Shown here: piece after piece, positions 5,136 through 5,927 of the stretch
Position numbering within the stretch: position 1 is the stretch's first letter
How the letters are laid out: every line of letters begins with the position of its first letter
Notes under the pieces: generated by a model
What the model was told of the DNA's origin: nothing
Databases searched by the model: none
The model's input: only the letters and a program-made list of their open reading frames with translations
DNA from: Desulfobacteraceae bacterium
GTDB lineage: Bacteria; Desulfobacterota; Desulfobacteria; Desulfobacterales; ETH-SRB1
Assembly: GCA_030638305.1 (NCBI GenBank)
Contig: DAOWEW010000148.1
Coordinates: forward strand, 1-5,927
Reading direction: 5' to 3'
DNA length: 5,927 nt
Translations under genes and position numbers: made by a program

Positions 5136-5201
5136 ACGCACGGAAGAACGCATGTATTACACGCTTGAAGACGTTCGTGAAGAGTTGATTCCTACTGGAA
5201 T

Positions 5202-5207
5202 GGGGAG
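5202..5207 (+). promoter_or_regulatory. Ribosome site for the STAS-like frame (GTG start)
   Basis: GGGGAG lies 8 bases before GTG 5216-5218 and decides this non-ATG start. No other in-frame start with a ribosome site is present nearby. Confidence 0.6.
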
Positions 5208-5215
5208 CTGTAATC

Positions 5216-5458
5216 GTGCCACAAAAGATTATTTATATTCCACGAACAAATGACAGGCCAGCGAACTTTGCAGAACTTTTCCGAATTTGGGATGAAGTCA
5301 ACGACTATTTAGAGGATGTAAAATTTGACTTTTCCCAATGCAGGTTTTTGCGGCCAAACGCCGTGGCTTTCCTCGAAGGAGATAGAAATGGAGATTATCA
5401 TCAAGGATGTAATCGGCCCGCGCTGCATCATCAAGGAAGACGGGCAGAAAATTTATGA
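5216..5458 (+). pseudogene. STAS-like/ATPase regulator, N-terminal remnant
   Basis: A GTG-start frame encodes MPQKIIYIPRTNDRPANF, then ELFRIWDEVNDYL and VKFDFSQCRFLRPNAVAFLE. The FDFSQC.FLRPNAVAFL segment resembles the STAS-like opening domain of proteins that continue with 'GGLARLIE' and a GHKL/histidine-kinase-like ATPase domain, usually encoded directly before a DUF4325 gene. Here the homology stops after FL (about 5374) and runs straight into the ribosome site of the next gene. The remaining residues (EGDRNGDYHQGCN...) are a frame-shadow of that gene. The middle and the ATPase domain, probably 200 or more residues, have therefore been deleted. The surviving 53 residues could still fold as a partial STAS-like unit, but this is unlikely to be functional. 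The family relation is from memory. Confidence 0.55.
5376..5381 (+). promoter_or_regulatory. Ribosome site deciding the DUF4325 start
   Basis: AAGGAG is 6 bases upstream of ATG 5388. It shows that the DUF4325 protein starts MEIIIKDVIG and not at the upstream ATG 5325, whose extra residues (MTFPNAGFCG...) are a shadow of the STAS-like frame. Confidence 0.7.
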
Positions 5459-5738
5459 AAAGATTCATGAGCCGTTGATAAAAGCAGAAACCGTTACGCT
5501 GGACTTCGACGGCGTTGCCCAGTTTGCTTCGCCTTTTTTCAACTTTGCTATTGGTCAGTTGTTGAAAGACATTGAGGAAAAAGACTTGCGCTGTTTACTT
5601 CGGGTTGAAAATCTTAACGAAACAGGAAAACTGGTTGTCGAGCGGGTTATTGAAAATGCGGCCCGGTATCATAGCGATGTCGACTACCGGAAAATTGTGG
5701 ATGATATTCTGGAACAACAGGCAAATGAGTCGAAATAA
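5388..5738 (+). CDS. STAS-like DUF4325 protein
   Basis: A complete 116-residue soluble protein. Residues 36-59 (VTLDFDGVAQFASPFFNFAIGQLL) match the core 'v.lDF.gv...sspF...ifG.Ll' of DUF4325/STAS-like proteins, which are built like anti-sigma-factor antagonists with the S/T-P position (Ser48-Pro49) at the helix start. A Ser or Thr there would be the expected phosphorylation site by a GHKL-type kinase. In this window that partner's gene (5216 on) is truncated, so the protein is orphaned. The rest (residues 65-110) is an alpha/beta segment with NLNETGKLVVERVIENA. It ends with a double stop, TAATAG (5736-5741). The next frame overlaps its 3' end by 14 bases. Role: probably a protein-protein switch. 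The target is unknown. Confidence 0.72.
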   Translation: MEIIIKDVIGPRCIIKEDGQKIYEKIHEPLIKAETVTLDFDGVAQFASPFFNFAIGQLLKDIEEKDLRCLLRVENLNETGKLVVERVIENAARYHSDVDYRKIVDDILEQQANESK

Positions 5739-5927
5739 TAGCAATCAACTATTCCATTCTTCAGCTATGCCGGATATAGAAAAACGAGGCTATCAAATTG
5801 ATCTGGTATACGACAGAGAAGATAAAGTTTACACTCTATGCGAGGTAAAATATCTGCAATCCAAAGTTACACCAAAAATTATTGAAGAATTTGAAAAAAA
5901 ACTGGTCTTCTTCCCTAACCCTAAAAA
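5725..5927 (+). CDS. PD-(D/E)XK-type domain fragment, runs off window end
   Basis: From ATG 5725-5727 the frame is open to the last base (67 codons seen). It encodes NQLFHSSAMPDIEKRGYQID, then LVYDREDKVYTLCEVKYLQ. Asp26 in QIDLVYD and Glu40-x-Lys42 in CEVKY fit the D...ExK active-site pattern of PD-(D/E)XK domains at the C-terminus of AAA-type ATPases (DUF234/DUF4143-like proteins). In those, this region comes after some 300 residues of ATPase, so the frame probably represents a 5'-truncated gene joined to the DUF4325 gene. Read as a gene in its own right, it starts inside DUF4325 with a 14-base overlap and only AGG 3 bases before the ATG, which is a poor ribosome site. The 3' end is outside the window. 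Confidence 0.5.
   Translation, partial: MSRNNSNQLFHSSAMPDIEKRGYQIDLVYDREDKVYTLCEVKYLQSKVTPKIIEEFEKKLVFFPNPK

Noticed and set aside
4707..5153. 148-codon minus-strand frame opposite the YhcG nuclease core
   Set aside because: It is a mirror of the conserved plus-strand nuclease domain with no start signal.
5152..5253. 33-codon frame MYYTLEDVREELI..., with GGAAG 5 bases upstream
   Set aside because: It looks mildly gene-like but is short, has no recognised family, and overlaps the better-supported GTG-start frame. It may be a remnant but cannot be supported.
1..5927. CRISPR array, tRNA, rRNA, riboswitch
   Set aside because: No regularly spaced repeats, no cloverleaf and no conserved RNA core were seen. 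The dispersed repeats are too few and unevenly spaced to be CRISPR.

Overview
The window looks like chromosomal accessory DNA from a Gram-negative, moderately AT-rich, anaerobe-type bacterium. The best guess is a Desulfobacterota (former Deltaproteobacteria) lineage. That guess rests on remembered resemblance of the Uup, YhcG-type and REP-transposase-type proteins and of the dispersed 'TAAGGAACGTGRAC' repeat. No rRNA, tRNA or other taxonomic marker is present, so the assignment is tentative.

Left part (1-2827). A C-terminal scrap of a probable PD-(D/E)XK-type protein (1-165) runs into a small inverted-repeat element (130-203). A well-formed promoter region follows (palindrome 241-261, sigma70-type promoter 278-306). 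It drives an intact 187-residue SLOG-superfamily (Rossmann-like, nucleotide-binding) protein at 372-935. Convergent to it is an intact Uup-type ABC-F ATPase (932-2827, minus strand). The two stop codons share one TTAA.

Middle part (2828-3723). This is decayed DNA. A 31-codon YwbE-like N-terminal remnant sits 3 bp upstream of uup. Next is the relic of an IS200/REP-associated tyrosine transposase whose first codons are split by a 37-bp GC-rich palindromic insertion, joined to an unrecognised protein tail. A 102-bp element with 13-bp inverted ends follows, then a frameshifted C-terminal piece of a BRO/DinD-like protein.

Right part (3724-5927, plus strand). It contains a short HsdS-like N-terminal scrap carrying an 18-bp in-frame duplication; an intact PilZ (cyclic-di-GMP receptor) protein; a YhcG/DUF1016-type PD-(D/E)XK nuclease lacking its N-terminus and broken by one extra base; a truncated STAS-like regulator that has lost its middle and probable ATPase part; an intact DUF4325-type STAS-like protein with its own ribosome site; and the start of a further PD-(D/E)XK-type fragment running off the window.

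Overall, four genes look intact (SLOG, Uup, PilZ, DUF4325). They lie among at least seven truncated or frameshifted genes, several from defence-associated families (type I restriction, BRO/DinD, YhcG, PD-(D/E)XK ATPases). Copies of one short repeat sit at three of the break points or gene ends, and a fourth copy closes the element at 130-203, so the repeat may have mediated some of the rearrangements. I do not see a complete new multi-gene system. The most interesting candidates are the repeat family, the SLOG gene under its own promoter, and the remnant STAS/DUF4325 switch.
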